Positions 38,140-49,300 of a stretch of DNA of 64,000 nucleotides are shown here, in pieces. A model generated the notes under the pieces. That model saw only the letters and a list, made by a program, of their open reading frames with translations. It had not been told where the DNA came from and did not search any database. How positions within the stretch are numbered: position 1 is the first letter of the stretch; each line of letters starts with the position of its first letter. Source of the DNA: Kappaphycus alvarezii (taxonomy: Eukaryota; Rhodophyta; Florideophyceae; Gigartinales; Solieriaceae); contig NADL03000023.1 of assembly GCA_002205965.3 (NCBI GenBank), positions 496,001 through 560,000 of the forward strand, given 5' to 3'. The translations under genes were made by a program, and so were the position numbers.

Positions 38140-39054
38140 ACCGAGAAGCTTGTCTACAAGAATAAACATAGTCTGCATTTGCGCCCGCGTGTCGCTTTTC
38201 ATCAGCATGAATTCGCGCTTCGCGCATTTGACTCAATACGGTGGTTCTCGCGCTCTTCTTGGCGGATATTCCGTTTAGCTTCCCGATCAAATGTATCTTG
38301 TTCAAAGCGATCCTTTTCCAATTTAACCCTCTCGTGCTCAATCTCAAACTTCGCACTATTCGACTCTTTCATCATCGCTCGCGCAATGATTCCGCCGCTC
38401 GCATCTGATCGTGCCGCACGTTTTCGCATTCTTTGAGAGCTCTTATATGGTCCCGAAGTATCGGTTGATCTCCTTTTTTTCTTATTCTGCAATACCTTTG
38501 ATTATTCCCACCCAGCTTCAATCGTCTCTTCTTCATCCTTTTTCAATGCCTCGCTGCCTGCCAACTTTTCTTCCAGAAAATCCTTTTTTTCCTGTGACAA
38601 GTCACCCAATAGCTGGTCCAGCTCTCCTATTTCCCCTCCTGTCCCGAAAGACATCTATCCTTCTCATCCGTTACGCCAAAGTCTTCTAAAACTCTTTTAA
38701 AACGGTCTTACGCGCTCTTCCAAGAAATAGAAGGTTCAAAATTGGGTTTAGAATTACAGCGCTTAGCAACCCGGCTGTATCGCGCCACTGTCTCCCCATG
38801 AGGCGAGATTGCGCTTTTGCAGAGGAAACCTCTTGAACCAGAATAAGGTTATCACTTGCGGTAAACTTGGACTTACGCCCAGTCTTCTTCGGTGGCGCGG
38901 GCGAGGATGAGGTCGCAACAGATACTTCAGGCGCGGGTCTGCCGGAAGTGCCAGGCTGGGGAGGAGGGGGAGGGACAAGGAAGGAGACAGAGTAGAGGGA
39001 TTCATGCTGGATGGCGATAGTGTCTTGAGGATTCTGGACATGGATGATGCTCAT
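38140..39054 (-). pseudogene. Harbinger element 3: SANT/Myb-like partner gene
   Basis: From 39054 leftwards: a Pro-rich N-terminus (SFLVPPPPPQPGTSGRPAPE), then KKTGRKSKFTASDNLILVQE and VSSAKAQ, which resembles the SANT/Myb-like DNA-binding domain of red-algal transposon-linked proteins. Next, in other frames, comes an acidic middle (GEIGELDQLLGDLSQEKKDF, LEEKLAGSEALKKDEEET), and at 38202-38492 a basic and coiled-coil tail with RMRKRAARSDASGGIIARAM and KFEIEHERVKLEKDRFEQDT. It faces the transposase tail to tail. About three frame changes are present. The likely role was to bring the transposase to the element ends, as Myb-like partners do in PIF/Harbinger systems. Confidence 0.6.
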
Positions 39055-39247
39055 GCTGTTTCAAAAAAATGATGGTTAGTGAAAGCTGGATCAATATGGT
39101 AAATGTTGGTACGTCTAATGTAGGATTTACTGTGTTTACTACGTTCACGCCAATTTAGTTGCAGAATTCGTTTCTGTAACTTCTCATATTTCAGTATCAT
39201 TTCGGAACTATTTTACAGAAATTCTGCAACTGCTGGCATGCGTGATA

Positions 39248-39296
39248 CACGTATTGCAGAAATCTGCAAAAAACGTTGCAGAATTTTGCTAGTGTA
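39248..39296 (-). repeat. Right terminal inverted repeat of Harbinger element 3
   Basis: Pairs imperfectly with 36555-36604 as its reverse complement. Confidence 0.5.
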
Positions 39297-39299
39297 CAA

Positions 39300-39725
39300 T
39301 ACTGCCTAATAAGTTTAGAGTTGCATTGCTGTCTACGGTTAGACAATCGTGGCAAATAACAAAACCTACCGAAACCGTCAACTTGGGATGTACTCTACAG
39401 TACAGTACACGTTTTAGCCAGCGAAATCAAATAAATGGACCGGTCAGTAAAGCAATTTCGACGGCACACTTCTAGCACTCCTGCTGCGACAACCCTTCTG
39501 TAATGTTCAGTACAGTATTGTATTGTACAGTACTGTACTGTACATTGTTGTATTGCACTGCGCTATTACAATATATATGCAGGTCAGGTAATTGGACTCC
39601 CCACGGCCATCCCAGCGTTGCGCGTCCTACGCCACAGACAACCCTCCGCACACGACCTCCTCTCTCCCCATCGTCACAGCCCCTCACTCACTCCCACTCG
39701 GCGCCCCCTCTCGCCTTCCCCCAGT
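39300..39725. other. Spacer upstream of the GYF_2 gene
   Basis: A dense TACTGTACAGTA-type cluster is at 39508-39545. The following pyrimidine-rich 150 bp may be the 5' leader of the gene at 39726. Confidence 0.4.
39508..39545. repeat. TACTGTACAGTA-type palindrome cluster
   Basis: CAGTACAGTATTGTATTGTA, followed by CAGTACTGTACTGTACA. It lies about 180 bp before a gene start, so a promoter role is possible but unproven. Confidence 0.75.
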
Positions 39726-40373
39726 ATGTTCCGCCGCCCTCCTCCTCCCATCTGGTATGTCCTCCACCCCTCCGACAACACATCCAAGCCCCCCCGTCGT
39801 GAAGGTCCCTACAAGCGTGCCACTATTTCCTACCTCCTCGCCCACGGCCAGCTCCCTCCTCCGCACTCATCTGGACCAACGAAAAGATATGGCCGAACCC
39901 TGAAAAGCCTCGCTCTTCTCGTCCAATCCGTATCCCCGATTGGCGTCGTCTCGACCAACTCCCGGACCCAATCGTCCAACAACTTCAGCAAGAAGCCGCC
40001 CGTCTCAAATCCAACCCCGATCCACAACACACTGCAACCACAACTCATACCTTCTCACCAAACGACTCCGCCGATGCTCCTCCCCCAATTCCATCTACAC
40101 CGGAAATGAATCGTCTGCTTCAAGCCGATTCCCCAAACCCACCTTCTTCCAACTCCTACCCCCCAATACCGCACCCGTTTCACCAAGTTCGACTCCGGCG
40201 TCGCCATCCCCATATCCCGTGGGCAATCTTACGACCCCCGGGGCGGCATTTATCCCGCCGGTGCGGAGATGGCGATGCAGGCAACGGCGCCTGGCACCCC
40301 CAGCTCTTATCCGCAGCCCGGCGCTTATCCGCAGGCTAGGCCTCCCTCGAACCCAACGTCACCGCAGCCTTGA
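39726..40373 (+). CDS. GYF_2/DUF4339-domain protein with Pro/Gln-rich tail (two frame changes)
   Basis: The ATG at 39726 starts MFRRPPPPIWYVLHPSDN, then GPYKRATISYLLAHGQLP, then ALIWTNEKIWPNP. This is the layout of a DUF4339 (GYF_2) domain: WYV, a GP(Y/F) word, a helix ending in G, then (L/I)W. These domains are often found next to membrane or signalling parts, but their exact partners are poorly known. After about residue 60 comes IRIPDWRRLDQLPDPIVQQL and a Gln/Asn/Pro-rich region, and the tail ends TPSSYPQPGAYPQARPPSNP. The frame shifts at about 39854-39856 (CCC run) and back at about 40159-40164 (run of six C). The start and stop are in the same frame, so these look like two compensating indel errors. 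Total length is about 215 residues. No membrane segment is visible. The CSC1 gene converges on it from 41025. Confidence 0.7.
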
Positions 40374-41024
40374 CGTTTGGAGGGGTACAGATTGGGCACC
40401 AGTGCCGCTCGGCCTACCTGTGTGGGGAGTGACGGAGCTCGGGAGTACCTGTGTTGTTATTAGGCCGCCATTAGCTGCAGCGGTCTCCCGCGGTCAGCGA
40501 TATGTGGGCAAGGCTGAATGTTAAGCTGGTTTAGCGGGATGTTTGATGCACTCACAAAAACAACGCATGGTGGAATGTAAGTCTCCAGATCTAGTAGGAT
40601 TCAAGAAACCATTTAATAAAAGTGCCTTCGCAAGTGTCTTGATCCAGACGTTCCCTCTGATGCCAAGTGCGTTGCAACAGTGTGTTGCTAAGGTTCAAAC
40701 GGTCGCACTGTTTAGATTTCACATTACAAATCAGACGTCTGGCTAAACAGTCTGCTAATGTCGTTGCCAACAACATCGACGTACACACAAAGAACTTCCC
40801 GAAAAATTGTAGCTCTGTTTGGTGGCATCCGTCATCAGCCGCCAAACGATGGACAGGAGACAGGAGCTTTGCCGGCAATCCTTCAGCCAAATTCAATTCA
40901 TCGAGCACAGCTCTGCAGAGCCAGACACGATCAGCTGTGCCCGCTCCCGGTGACTGGAAGTACAGGATGGAAACTAATTCCAGTGTAGCTATTGCAAATT
41001 CCTGCGTTCAGCCACGCACCGATG
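40374..41024. other. Convergent intergenic spacer
   Basis: No recognised gene. A 105-residue open frame on the minus strand (40591-40908) has no known motif and may lie in the 3' region of the CSC1 gene. Confidence 0.4.
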
Positions 41025-43289
41025 TTAAACCTCTTCTCGGTTGGCAGCTTTGTCCGGAACGTAACCTATATTCTCATCAGGATGCTCAGAGTGCAACCCG
41101 TCGGTGTCCACGTCGTCGTATAAAACCTCTCCGTATACGTCACCAGCGTCATCAACACCGCTCAAGTTCTCATATTGTTACTCGTCCTGCCGGTTGGTCG
41201 TAAATTCCCAAATAGCGGTTCGGCAGTTCATCCAGTTTAGAAGACTCCTCAAACATGTCATGAAGACTTCCATGGTCGGAGATGGCACGATACCTTCTGT
41301 AAACGCTCAGCGAGACGATAACTGTGAATAGCAAAGGAATGATGATTAAGATCGCCTCTGCAGCTCCCTCCTTCAGGGAAACGATCGCAATGGTGACAAT
41401 TTGTTTCAGTATCAATCCGCCCATAGTACCCCAATATGCCCCAGGGTACAATTCGCCAGCACCATCCCACGGTGCGTACATTGTGTAACACAACAAGTAC
41501 CGGCACACTATGAGAGCAAATCCAAAGTAGAGCACGAGGTAACAGTTACGATCGGCTGCAAGCTCGTGTACATTAGTCCAAGGAAAGATATCAGCATTGC
41601 TTGTCCATAATACCTGAAGAATTGGAACAAGGACCCTCCTGACCGAGCCTTGCGCTTTTGACGCTCAGTCTTCGAGAGCTTGAGGAAAATAGCACGGAGA
41701 ATAACACGGACAATTCCACTCAACTCAAAGAAAGCGGTATGAAAGTCTGGAGGATAATATACGTGGCGAAGAATAGTCCTTCCCTGGGGGTACCAGAGGC
41801 CAGAGAGTCAATGATGATGGTTGGATCATCAATAATCTCATCAATTTGATCTATGATAGACGAACCAATCACATAAGCAATAAATGTACCGTAGATGGTG
41901 AATACATAGAAGTAGTCACGCGTCTTCCTTTCAACGATAGCCAAGGACGGGATGCGTTCGAGCCCGACCATGAATCTGAAAAGGGATGGGATGAGGCTAA
42001 TGAGGACGGCCATCACAGTCGGTGGCAGCAATCCCTCGATCAGACCAGTCACAGCGGGACTTACGTCCAACAATGGCTCAAGCCACTCGAACGCTGGATT
42101 CGCAGCCAAGCTCCTCAGGCTGGCTAAGCCGACAATGGCCGTGGCTGGAATAGTCCAAAATAAGGTGAAGATAACGACGAATACAAAGACGAACAACATC
42201 CTCGGCTCTGCTTGCAGCGCCGGCACATTGAAAGCAGGCCAGTGAATGCCGTTCGGTTCCCCAATACGATCCACTGTCCAAGACATGGATTCTGTGGCGA
42301 TGTTTGCCTGTGCAAGAGCGAGCAAGCACGTCTGTTGGAGAAAACCACAATCGCAGAGCCTGACAACTCTGCGGTCTCGCCTAGCTCTGATATCTCATCA
42401 GCCAACTTATTCTGTTCCTCTTGCCAGTACTCGATGGAATCTACCTTGGGCTTGTGGCACATCAGACAACCACAGAAACCAGGCCTGAATTCCGGATTAC
42501 ACCCTTAACCGACTTCAGATACTCAGCAAGCTCACGCTTCACAACTGCAGCATCCAGTTTCGCCTGCAGCTTGTTCGCTGCGGCGCAACGACGTACAAGG
42601 ACAACTTCGCTGACCTGACCAGGAACCATGAGCTCGAATCTTTCCCGGACAGCCTTTTCACTGAGATGCTCCTTGGGAATGTCAAATACGACAAGGGCAT
42701 AGTTAGCCGGGTTTTCTGTGAGAACATGTTGCCTGCGCAATTCTGCATATTTGCGGAAATCTCCCCACATGAAGAATGCGACCACAACTGCGACGATAAA
42801 CTCCATGATGGTTGCGGCCCACAAACGAGGACTGCCTGCCTCGACATTAGCGAGGGATATAACAAGGAGTCCCGTAATTTGATCCTCCTCGTCGACATTT
42901 TGTTGGTCCTTAACATCGCCAGTGCCATAGACAGGCATGACAATAGCGGCGGCAATGACTGAAAGGACGACAAACATGTGAAGACTGTCTTCAAATAGCG
43001 GAGGTACATAGCTGCATCCAGACCAAACTTGGCAACGATCTCATCCTCCGGCATAAAGAGGACGGGTTTGAGCCATCCAAAAAATCCCTTCTCCGGACGA
43101 AGGGAAACGACTTTCACACGGGTGCCATTGAAATCCTCGTGAGATCTCCAGAGGTTCAATAAGGAGCGATGCTCGTAAACATCGGGACGCGAGGTCGGAG
43201 GAAGCCAAAGAAGAAATGAGGATTAGTGCGACCAAGAGACCAATGCCCAAGGCCTGAAGGAACCCAACGGTGCCGGAGTCCAAAGCCAT
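41025..43289 (-). CDS. CSC1/TMEM63 (RSN1_7TM, DUF221) osmosensitive cation channel, with several frame changes
   Basis: Family members are membrane channels opened by stretch or high osmolarity. From 43289: MALDSGTVGFLQALGIGLLV and LILISS (TM1); PTSRPDVYEHRSLLNLW; FGWLKPVLFMPEDEIVAKFG and LDAAMYLRYL, the conserved early segment; MFVVLSVIAAAIVMPVY (TM2); IMEFIVAVVVAFFMWG (TM3); the cytosolic loop with YALVVFDIPKEHLSEKAVRE and FRPGFCG; then the 7TM core with MLFVFVFVVIFTLFWTIPAT, LPPTVMAVLISLIPSLFRFM, FRYYGQAMLISFLGLMYTSL and LYFGFALIVCRYLLCYTMY. The C-terminus is cytosolic and acidic (NLSGVDDAGDVYGEVLYDDV, DTDGLHSEHPDENIGYVPD) and stops at 41025. Length is about 755 residues, normal for the family. 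About seven frame changes occur, near 43207, 42980, 42488, 42342, 41743, 41541 and 41175, mostly at short homopolymers, so the gene is probably intact in the organism. Confidence 0.88.
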
Positions 43290-45438
43290 GGGTGCTCCGG
43301 TGAGGCTTTCTCGTGCTTCGAGGTAGACCGAAGGCAGAAGCGGTGTTGGTATGGACTATGTACGGTCGAAACAACGGAAGCGAGGGGGCGGATGGGGACG
43401 AGCACAAGTGAAGCGGGAGAATGGAGAGGGTGTAGAGTGGGGGGATGGGCTAGAGCAGTGGACAACGAGGTGGGCAGGATGGTGGGTAAAGGCGGGAGGC
43501 AACGAATGAATGCAGGCGAGTGGCGGGAAAGATATGGCTGTATTTGAGTCCGGTACGGAAGGATAAAGCCGAGGAAATCGGTGTGTGGCTCGCCAAGTGA
43601 AACGCCACACGCTATGTGTCTGTCACGAAGCGCTCTGGCAATGCAGTAGTCGGGGCTGCTTTATACGTCAGTTGACCTAAACTCGGTGAGTTTATCGCAA
43701 GCAATGTTTGTTTCCACGCCGCAACGCCTTGGATTCAAGCATACTTTGAAAAGATCATTGCAGATTGGCTTTTGCTCAATACCAAATAATGCTGGAAAGT
43801 TTTTTTAAGAAAAATAAATTTTTGCATGATCTTTCTGACACAGCAAAAGTTCAGTTCAGTCGACCTATGTCGACCCGACGGACATATCCGTTTGGTGGAT
43901 ACTGTACAGTATCTTGTCCAGCCCGGTGCGTCAAGCTAGTCGTAACGTCCCTCTACAGATGCTGTATTGTTCTGTACAATCAACGTGACACGCTGTACAG
44001 TGGACCGCTTGTAAGTTAATGCTTTCAGTTTATGTAAAGGTTCCTATCTAATACCGCGGCCTCGTGGCACATACTTTATTAAAAGATCCCAATACCCCCT
44101 TCAAAACCCCTGCACAGTATACATCTTTTGTTCAAACTGTCTAGATATGGCCCGTTCGGGGCGGTATGAAACGTTATATGGTCCCTTTTGAGTTCTAAAC
44201 TCTAAACCCCCTAGTCAAAAAGTTGCTGCAATGGTACAGTTATTAAATTACTAGTGGATTTGACGGATGCAGCTTTCCGCGGAGAGTCATGATGATGTTT
44301 ATTAAAAGTTCCTTTAGTAGTCAGCCACTGAACCTTTAACAACTGTCCTGTCCACGACGTGGCGGCCAATGAGGACCTGAACTCAATTCTAGCAATTAAA
44401 TGTATTTAAATTTAATGCATTTTAATTGAATTTTCCACACTCACGAAATATGGAAAACGGATGACAGCAGTGTGGCACTGTACTCAGTTTGGGCCTCGTT
44501 TCATAGCCGATGGCTCTGGAATGATTTCGCACACACTGGGGCTCTGCTTAATTGCTTCATAACTAACTTTTTAAGGTCTTGAACAGTAAGACAGGTGTAG
44601 CCAACTAAAACTGATATATCCAAAAACTGCTTCAACGTCAATAAAAATGAATAAAAAATGTGCACTATTCTATCAGTTCGACTACTGCAATATTTAATTT
44701 GTGCTATGTTTGAATAAAAATGAAAATATTTTCAAAAAGTCAATAATAGGAAATAACAGTAAACTATTGCCGTATTATATTTGTAATCATCTTTACTTCA
44801 TGTATAAATTATTATTATATTTAGGTTATGATTTTTAGATGCTATTGGTTTAAGTACCACCCCGACATGCCCAAGTTGAACATGTCCCAGAGTTAAAAAC
44901 AACAACAAACATACGCTTTTATTAAAGGCTCACTAAACCGAGCTGAAACAAGTCGTTTAATTGCTTCATGAAAGACAAATCTATTTTTGTTAAACTCGCT
45001 TACATTCGTAGTAAACAACCTGCGAGGCGAGAATTCACAAATGTAAGCATTACCAATAAAACGGGACACGTTTTACGAAACAGCACCCAATACAGTAACA
45101 TTGCAAGCGGTGATCCCCTCGAGGGTACTCAGCGTGTTTGTAGGGTGTTGCTGTGCAGAATACTTTGCGAAGTAGCAATGGACCTCCCGGCTAATGGATG
45201 GGAATCAGCAGTGCACACAACCAAAATCGTAAATTTTGAGAAAATTTCAAAGGACGGTATTGTTATGCAACGAAGAACCAAGGTACAGTAGAACTTTCCT
45301 CCTCCATCACAGTTCCTGTTAAACAGGTCACAATGAGAACTCCGGGCAAGCCAACCAATTGAGAAAGCACTACTTTAATTCCTTAGCCTACAGCATTGAC
45401 TTACAGACTTTAATAGTTACTTCTATAGTCTGTACACA

Positions 45439-45456
45439 TACTGTACAGTACTGTAC
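45439..45456. repeat. TACTGTACAGTA-type palindrome
   Basis: The bases read TACTGTACAGTACTGTAC, a near-perfect palindrome just left of a terminus-like repeat. Confidence 0.75.
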
Positions 45457-45470
45457 AAGGGATTGTGGGG

Positions 45471-45520
45471 TCCTTTAATAATTGAAAGATACGGTCGGTT
45501 GTGGCCCGGGATATCCTAGC
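45471..45520. repeat. Dispersed terminus-like repeat (copy E)
   Basis: TTGAAAGATACGGTCGGTTG, then TGGCCCGGGATATCCT. It matches 190-227 with two differences by eye. Confidence 0.65.
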
Positions 45521-46313
45521 TGTGGCTAGAGGATGACCAGGCGCGTACTCTTAAACTTTCCCTAAAGGCCGGCCAAGACTTCTGTACAAGTACTGCAATG
45601 TTCTGATTTAGTTTGCTCTACGGTAGCTATCCAGAGTTTGTAGGCAGTGTGTGTGAGCACAATTTTTACCAAAACTACAGCACCTCTTAATGACGATTCG
45701 TCAGGACATTGATTATTTTGTCGCAGTCTTTTGGTAGATTTCAAAAGGGCCACAGTAATTTGACAATTGTTCCCGATGAGTGCTTGCATTGTAAAAGCGG
45801 CACTAGAGTCACATATCTACCTTTTGGACAACAGCTGGAACCTATGATTTTGGTGTGGCCATCATTGTGGGATTCCGGAAGCTGTGGACGTTAGTGTTCG
45901 AAATCCTTGTTTCGGTTGTGATGGAACTTTTGAGATTGTGAGCTCCGACGAGAAAGGAATTTTTCCAGATTGTTCTATTATCTCGAAGGATAATGTGAAT
46001 GGTAAGGGCTACAAATTGATGTAACAGATAACATCATCGAAAACTACTGCCTCAAGGAAGTCCTCTTCTGTCCTCTTCTACCGGGATAACAGAGCCCGTT
46101 TGATTAGACTTGACCGGTTGGATAGAGCTTTGTGAAACCGATGCCTGGTTCAGGCCGCTACTAGGCCGAAGCCCGGTATTTATTTTATTTTAGGTAGATT
46201 AGCAAAGAAGATACTATATTGACTAAAAGTATCAGGGCGAGGTCTGCAGGAGACCGAAGACCCTTGAAACAGTGTATATTCTAACGTTTTTGCTACCTAA
46301 CTACGCTACCATT

Positions 46314-46348
46314 ACTGTGTGTGGTTGGCTATGTAACCCACACACAGT
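46314..46348. repeat. Small inverted repeat (hairpin)
   Basis: ACTGTGTGTGG and TT, an 8-base loop region, then AACCCACACACAGT. The arms pair over about 13 bp with one bulge. It is not next to a gene, so a terminator role is not supported. Confidence 0.55.
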
Positions 46349-49300
46349 ATTTGACAATCAACTTACCGTAATGTATCTTAGTTGAGTCTAATTGACTATG
46401 GCACCGAGGATATGACTAAACTCTTCGATCGTTTCGTACAAGAACTAATGTAAAAAGGATTAAAAGACCGTGTAAAGACCGGAACTGATTCTTGGCTATC
46501 AATGGTATCAGATTTTGAAACGAAATTTTGCCCCGCACTTGAAAAGAGTCTGACCAATGATTACTAGACAGGAACACCAGAAAAATATATAGCTTACACT
46601 GTGTGTGGATATGATTTACATGCGAAAAGAATAGTAATGAGAAAATTTTCGCCGAATTTTCGCTTTTATTTAGCTTCACCTTTTAACAATTAGTGCTATA
46701 CATAACATTACTATGGATTTTCATTTAGGATCTCTGAATGATATGGAGTACAAAGGTGAGTGGACTTCTTTCGCTCAATGATTCTCGAGGAACAGCTACT
46801 TGTTTATGCTATGTTCTGTAGGATTTTCCTTGTACATTCAAAGAAATTAATTGCATTTTGCTGCTGTTCGTTGACACAAACGTTTTCAAACGTTTGCATT
46901 CAAGGATCAAATCTCTGCTAAAGATTACGATTAATAAAAGGTGAAGCATAAGACTCCTTGCTTTCATTGAATCCCTACGCAATATGGACTCCAAATGATT
47001 TAAAGAATCTAAGCGGTACGACGGAGAAATTTCAGAATCTTAAGTTTTCTAGAACATCATGGCGTGTGGTGCGAAATCCAGAAAGTTCTATGCAGAGTTT
47101 ATTGTCCTCTAGTGATATGATGAGCCACCTCTGCTGAAACCTGTGAAGCGGATTAAGTCGGATAGAAAAAAGACCTGCCCATATGTGTTCCTTTTTCTTA
47201 ATGCGCAGTTTTGAGCAGAATGATAAAGATTGACATACATGCCTTGTCCGACGTGCATTTCTTTAATAAAATAAATCTTTGTTGTAGTGTACTTTCTCCT
47301 CGAGATGCACCAATCCAGTAACACATACATGCTCCAATCAAAAAAGACTTATAGGAATCAGATAATAAAAGTCTTATATCACGTAGCATTGGATTTACTG
47401 TAATGTCCGATGATAAAGCTCATATATCAAATAGTTATATGATGTAATTTGATGTCTACAGTACATCATAATGCTTATGATAGAATTTACATATGATGTA
47501 ATCGTGTGATTTAACTTAATTTTATGATTTAATTTTACATATCAGATTGTAATAGTTATAATTCATCACATTACTCCAGGTAAAAAAGTCCGATAATTTA
47601 ACGCATTCAATACTACAAAAGTTCCATTACAGACCTATAGTTTCGAGCGTTTGTATTTCGCGCATTTCGATTCGTCCAGTTGCATAGCACACTTATTTGT
47701 CTTGCACTTGCGTCGGTTGAATGATATAGTAATTATTACTGCTTTTCAAACGAATAAAAATATGGTTGGTAATCTAGTGATGTATTTATTTTCTGTTCTA
47801 AATAAAACTATATAACAACTATAAAAACTACAGATACCTGTATCTCCCACCGGTCCTGGCCTACTTGGAGAAACGTTATCACTCCACCTCAGTCCATTTC
47901 TCTAAACCTTCACCCACTGACTTGCAAGAAGCTTTAAATATTCAAGGAACATTGCGCCTTCCGCCAAGTCATTGGAAAGGATTCATAGTCTTGAGAGAAC
48001 AAATTAAAACTTCTAACTAAGTCAGAACACGAACACTCAGAAACAGAGGAAACACAAGGGGGCACGAGCTGCCCCGTTCAAGCTTCCGCTGTCCAACTCA
48101 CTGGGAAAATTCTGATGATCGATTGTTAAATGATATGCCGAGAGAAAACCACTCACATGGAAATGAACGTAGTACCAGCACTTCCGAAGAATCTTCATTG
48201 GCACCTTTAATGGTCTCCCGTATGAACCAATCAAATAATAAAGCCGTTTCGGATAAAGCCATCAATTAAGGAGATGTAGCGGCTTCTGTTGTCTTAGTGA
48301 TCAAAAAAGCGATTACTTCTATGAGATCCCCTTGTCCAGAAAGTTACCCGTACACGGTTCACATCGGGAAGTATATAATATGTAGTACCCTTTGTATAAT
48401 GGAGTTTAATTATGTGTGCAATTATGTGCATTAATTTAATGAACTGTGCAGTCTATATATGATATGATTTGTAAGTATTTAGCAGTACCCACGGTATATT
48501 AATTTCATTTCATTTTCTCTTTTCAAGGCTACAGAAGCCTCCACTTAAGAAATTAAATGAGCCCTTATTCGACCTTTTGCTCTATGTGGTACGGAAGGGG
48601 GTTAAGCCTTATCTACATCCCATATCCCTCAATTTCCCATTTTATAAATACTAACAGTCGCCGGGATGCCTTGACCTTCCACTCACTAAAATAATAGGGC
48701 CACAATTTTCTCGGAATGAATGAAATCCATTATAATTTTTGTAGACCTACTAAAAATAACTGCACGCACATCCTTCAATCCACAAAATTCGACAGGTGCA
48801 TAATTATTTTTTTATTTTGGTTCTTCGCTGGTAAATCATCTATATCTCTGCGTAAAAAGTTCAATTTGGACGCGGAAAGTTTACTGCAGTGTCTCTCTAA
48901 CATGTTACACATACTAAAGCCACAATAAAGCAGCCTAAAAATAGAAACGAGGACAAAATAAACCAACCCCCCCAGCTAAATACAGTATATCTGTTAAATT
49001 TTATTCTATAACCATTAACAGCGGGGTGGCCTTATATATATCAGAAAATGTTGACATTATAATGAGAATTTCAGGTTGCTGTACCCAAAACAGTGGTCAT
49101 TTGACATGGATCTACATATCATCTCTCACTAAGGTCTTAAGCCTGTGTCGACGGATTTTTGCAAGATAACAATGCAAGCACCATCAATAAGATAAGAAAT
49201 TTATTGGTCCCCAAATATCGTTAGCCAGTTGTTTATATCATGGGCGGAATTTATTTCCCTGTTGCGGTTGATTTTCTCTTATTTCGTTCCTTTTCATATA

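Larger units (their letters stand above)
36555..39296. mobile_element. Harbinger element 3 (whole element, decayed)
   Basis: About 2.7 kb with a transposase on the plus strand (36890-37905) converging on a SANT-like partner gene on the minus strand (38140-39054). The outer ends form an imperfect inverted repeat. The left end starts CTAGTGCAATAAATTGCATA and runs on to ATTTCTGCAATTGG. The right end, read as reverse complement, gives CTAGCAAAATTCTGCAACGT and runs on to ATTTCTGCAATACG. Target-site duplications were not resolved. It is the most complete of the three Harbinger elements here. Confidence 0.65.

Noticed and set aside
40667-41203. 178-residue plus-strand frame
   Set aside because: Its second half is the antisense of the CSC1 C-terminus, and the first half has no motif.
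41025-43289. CSC1 gene as a true pseudogene
   Set aside because: Conserved sequence continues over the whole family length, including the tail, and the frame changes sit at short runs of identical bases. Decay would be expected to damage more.
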